Part shown: in pieces, positions 14,304-17,023 of the stretch
How positions within the stretch are numbered: position 1 is the first letter of the stretch
How the letters are laid out: every line of letters begins with the position of its first letter
Origin: an uncultured Prevotella sp.
Lineage (GTDB): Bacteria; Bacteroidota; Bacteroidia; Bacteroidales; Bacteroidaceae
Direction: 5' to 3'
NCBI GenBank assembly: GCA_947072805.1
Contig: CAMTJK010000036.1
Span: 1-17,023 of the forward strand
Length of the DNA: 17,023 bases
The notes under the pieces: generated by a model
Told to the model about the DNA's origin: nothing
Databases searched by the model: none
What the model saw: only the letters and a program-made list of their open reading frames with translations
Translations under genes and position numbers: made by a program

Positions 14304-16964
14304 TTAGTGTTCTGCGGTTCTGTATTCTGTAGGTGTCTTGCCTACTGATGCCTTAAAGCATTTGGAGAAATATTTTGCGTCTGAAAATCCGCACATAAAA
14401 GCGATGTCGTTTACGCCTGCGGCAGAATGTTGCAGCAGATGGCAGGCTCTCTTTATGCGTGCCTCACGCAGGAAGTCCATGGGCGTGACGCCGAAGAGCG
14501 ACTTCATCTTGCGGTTTAGTGCAGAGCGTGACATGGCTGTCTGCGATGCCATGTCGTCGAGCGTGGCTGAACTGTCGGAGAGGTGCTGCTCCACGAAGGC
14601 AAGCAGGCGTTTTACGAAGGGGTCATTCTCGTCAATGCCCGACCGGCTTTCTGTATTGTCTGCAGCTGCAGTCACAGGCATATCAGCCGACTGCGTCCAG
14701 GTATCGGTCTCCGACGCTTCTCCTCGGCGTTCTTCCGTCTCCTTCATCCGCTCGAACAGATTGAGGTAGGCACGCAGATTTTCCTCACGCTGGCGTTTTA
14801 GTTTCCTTATATATAATATGGTGATGTTTATCACTGCCACCACCGCCGCTATCAGTACCACGTAAACCAGAAATGCCCAAGGCGTTTCGTCGAAACGGGG
14901 CTCCACTATGATGGTCACGGTACGACGGTTGTCCACGAGCAGCCCTTCGGCATTGGTAGAGTTTATCTCAAGACGGTAAGTGCCGGGCTCGAGGTCGAAG
15001 AAGCTCACCGTGCGCGATGTCTGCAAGGGGGTGCATGATATGGTGTCGGCAGAATTGAGGAAATAGCCGTCGTAAATCATCTTTGTGGCGTATCTTATGC
15101 GCGAATTGTCGCGATAGTCGAGCGCGGCAAACTGCAGTGTTATGTTGCGCTGGCTGCTGTTAAGGAATATGGTGTCACGGCAGCCCACTGTATAGTCGGG
15201 TGTGCCCGATGACAGGCGCACAGCCGAGAGAACAATGGGTGGCACGTAGTCGCTACGGCGGAAGGCGGCATCGTCAATGACGGCAAGACCTGTCTCAAGC
15301 GACAGCAGCCACCTGCCGTCGTCGAGCAGAATGGGTTCGGCGTCGCTGAAGTGGATGGGCATGGCAAAGAAGGAGTCGTTATAGTTGTCTATCACTCCCC
15401 TGTCCACGTCAATGCGTGCTATCAGGTTGTTGCACTGCGCCATTATCATGCCCCCGTGTGCCGTCATCGACATCACGGCATCGCTGCCCAAGCCCTCAGC
15501 AGTGCCGTAATGGCGGAACTGCAACTGTTCGTCGCAGAGCGGTGACGGTGTGGCTGTGAGCGGACGTGCAAGCATGTCTATGCCACCGCTTTCGGTGGAT
15601 ATGAACATGCGCCGGCTGTCGTCTATGACAATGTCCATGAGCGCACTGCACGACAGGCTCCCTCTGCGGTCCGGTTCCCTACGGTGCATGCGGAACGTGA
15701 CCTGTGGACCTGCCGGAAACTGCGACGGCACACGTGCCACAAGCAATCCGTCGGTGGTAGTGGCAACAACAAGTGTATCGTCTATGAGCACAAGACGGCG
15801 CATGTTTATCTCGCCGGCGGGAAAGGCTTTGAAACGGTTGTCCTTATTGTACACCACAAAGGGGTCGTCTGCCGTTCCGCGTGCAGTGGGGTTGCATATC
15901 ACATTGAGACCGCCGCCATGGGTGGCTATCCAGAGGCGTCCTTTGGAGTCTTCCTTAATGTCGTATATGGTATCGCTGTTGAGCGTAATGCCTGCAGCGA
16001 CCATCGAGGGCGTGCCATGCCGGAAATGTTCCACGCTGAAACAGCCTTCGGAAACCTGTTTAAGCCGGAAAAGTCCATCGGGCTTGGAACCGAGCCATAT
16101 CGTTCCGTCACGCATCTGCAGCACGGTATATACAGGGGCGAACGTTACGGGAGAGGTGTGCAACCTGCCGTCGCGACCAAGGTAGCCGCTATGGGGTGAA
16201 GCCGGCTTATGGGGGTCAATGCTCACTATGCCGCTGTTGCGCGACGTCACCCATACGCGTCCGTCGGCATCACGGTATAAGCATCTTATTACATCCGTAG
16301 GCACCCTGTCAATGAGTCGGAGCGGACTTGAAACCCGCGATACTTTATCCACTCCGTTGCTTGTTATGAACCATCTGTTGCCCTGTGCATCGGTGAAGGT
16401 CTGCTTCACATCGTTGAAGACGTGCCCTGCCACGCTCACCTTCTTGCCGCCTGCCATTGCCGGGAAATGCTGCCGCGACATGGAAAGGAGCTGTCCTGAT
16501 GCTGCCCTGCCATGCCGTGCGCCGTCACTACGCTGAACGGTATCGGGCTTTTCGAAAGAATAGGTAGAGAGATTGAACCTCCACACCTGCTCGTCTATGA
16601 GGCAATATATGTTGCCGTCGTCTCCCATGACAATATTGCGTATGCGGTCGGATGCAAGCGCAGTGCCGTCGCCGGGGCGTGACTTGAAGACCGTAAAATC
16701 GTATCCGTCGAAACGGTTGAGCCCGCCCCATGTGGCAAACCACAGAAAGCCGGCAGGGTCTTGCAGCATACGCGTGACATGCCACTGCGACAGTCCGTTG
16801 CTGTCGTCGAAATGGTGTACGCGATACTCGTCATCTGTCGTTCCACTCTGCGGCGGAAGGGCTTTTGCCGTACGTGAGGGGACGGAATGACGTGTCTGCG
16901 CAACGGCTTTACACGACACATTGAGAAGTACGGCAACGCATATAATCAGGAAAAGATGTCTCAT
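14304..16964 (-). CDS. membrane-spanning propeller/Y_Y_Y sensor fused to AraC-type DNA-binding domain, no kinase
   Basis: This 886-residue protein has the sensor of a hybrid two-component system without its kinase. Residues 1-22 form a signal peptide or first membrane segment. Propeller repeats run from about 60 to 565; recurrent D-x-x-G-x-x-W/I units such as DADGRVWVTSRNSG, MRDGTIWLGSKPDG and DSKGRLWIATHGGG are the two-component-regulator propeller signature. A Y_Y_Y-type sandwich (about 595-688) precedes one clear membrane helix (about 695-718), a charged, probably coiled linker (719-780) and an AraC-type DNA-binding domain (783-884, with MASQTAMSRSALNRKMKSLFG and IAFMCGFSDAKYFSKCFKASVGKTP). 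No H-box, ATPase or receiver domain is present. It probably senses an oligosaccharide in the periplasm and binds DNA directly. The esterase gene follows on the same strand after 150 bases. TTG at 16994 is rejected because it lies in the -7 element. Confidence 0.92.
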   Translation of the reverse strand: MRHLFLIICVAVLLNVSCKAVAQTRHSVPSRTAKALPPQSGTTDDEYRVHHFDDSNGLSQWHVTRMLQDPAGFLWFATWGGLNRFDGYDFTVFKSRPGDGTALASDRIRNIVMGDDGNIYCLIDEQVWRFNLSTYSFEKPDTVQRSDGARHGRAASGQLLSMSRQHFPAMAGGKKVSVAGHVFNDVKQTFTDAQGNRWFITSNGVDKVSRVSSPLRLIDRVPTDVIRCLYRDADGRVWVTSRNSGIVSIDPHKPASPHSGYLGRDGRLHTSPVTFAPVYTVLQMRDGTIWLGSKPDGLFRLKQVSEGCFSVEHFRHGTPSMVAAGITLNSDTIYDIKEDSKGRLWIATHGGGLNVICNPTARGTADDPFVVYNKDNRFKAFPAGEINMRRLVLIDDTLVVATTTDGLLVARVPSQFPAGPQVTFRMHRREPDRRGSLSCSALMDIVIDDSRRMFISTESGGIDMLARPLTATPSPLCDEQLQFRHYGTAEGLGSDAVMSMTAHGGMIMAQCNNLIARIDVDRGVIDNYNDSFFAMPIHFSDAEPILLDDGRWLLSLETGLAVIDDAAFRRSDYVPPIVLSAVRLSSGTPDYTVGCRDTIFLNSSQRNITLQFAALDYRDNSRIRYATKMIYDGYFLNSADTISCTPLQTSRTVSFFDLEPGTYRLEINSTNAEGLLVDNRRTVTIIVEPRFDETPWAFLVYVVLIAAVVAVINITILYIRKLKRQREENLRAYLNLFERMKETEERRGEASETDTWTQSADMPVTAAADNTESRSGIDENDPFVKRLLAFVEQHLSDSSATLDDMASQTAMSRSALNRKMKSLFGVTPMDFLREARIKRACHLLQHSAAGVNDIAFMCGFSDAKYFSKCFKASVGKTPTEYRTAEH

Positions 16965-16991
16965 CACAGTTGTTTTGCCTTTATTAGTATG

Positions 16992-16999
16992 CAAATATA
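16992..16999 (-). promoter_or_regulatory. -7 promoter element of the regulator gene
   Basis: On the minus strand these bases read TATATTTG, an exact TAnnTTTG match, 28 bases before the ATG at 16964. The -33 region lies at the window edge and cannot be judged; no TTTG is seen at the usual spacing. Confidence 0.55.
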
Positions 17000-17023
17000 T
17001 AGATAAAAAGCCACAATCGTGCA

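Overview
The window looks like Bacteroidota chromosome, most likely Prevotellaceae (Prevotella/Segatella-like). This rests on four things: the parA-parB-DUF5683-mltD-rel gene order, TAnnTTTG-type -7 promoter elements at three genes, a periplasmic propeller/Y_Y_Y sensor joined to an AraC-type DNA-binding domain, and secreted pectin esterases, one with a C-terminal tail of the type IX sorting kind. I could not run any search, so the genus is inferred.

Left half, + strand. A cupin-AraC regulator (44-898) stands alone and may begin before the window edge. After a 278-base gap with a tandem 13-bp repeat and a good promoter, there is a tightly spaced run of housekeeping genes: parA (1177-1974), parB (2028-2954), a DUF5683 membrane protein (2975-3760), a MltD-like lytic transglycosylase with LysM (3807-5162) and a bifunctional (p)ppGpp synthetase/hydrolase (5201-7471). 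Together they cover chromosome segregation, wall remodelling and the stringent response. A secreted pectin methylesterase (7538-8512) follows only 66 bases after rel, with no terminator between them, and the run ends in a strong hairpin terminator at 8527-8568.

Middle, 8513-8849. This convergent intergenic region holds three strong hairpins: the terminator of the left operon, a perfect 25-bp inverted repeat lacking a U-tract (8618-8675, resembling a pair of insertion-sequence ends or a MITE), and a bidirectional terminator serving the right-hand gene (8780-8842).

Right half, - strand. A membrane-spanning regulator (14304-16964) lies upstream of a very large secreted esterase (8850-14153, 1767 aa). 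The esterase carries an N-terminal CE12-like SGNH acetylesterase, many beta-sandwich modules and a C-terminal CE8 pectin methylesterase. The regulator has the sensor and DNA-binding ends of a hybrid two-component system but no histidine kinase or receiver. It probably senses a pectin fragment in the periplasm and switches on the adjacent esterase. Repeated CAAAAT boxes upstream of the esterase promoter are a candidate operator.

For parA and for both minus-strand genes, the longest possible ORF starts upstream of, or inside, the -7 promoter element, so I moved those starts inward. Two + strand genes (DUF5683 and rel) have near-perfect Shine-Dalgarno sequences, which is unusual for this phylum. 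I see no tRNA, rRNA, CRISPR array, transposase gene or full parS site.
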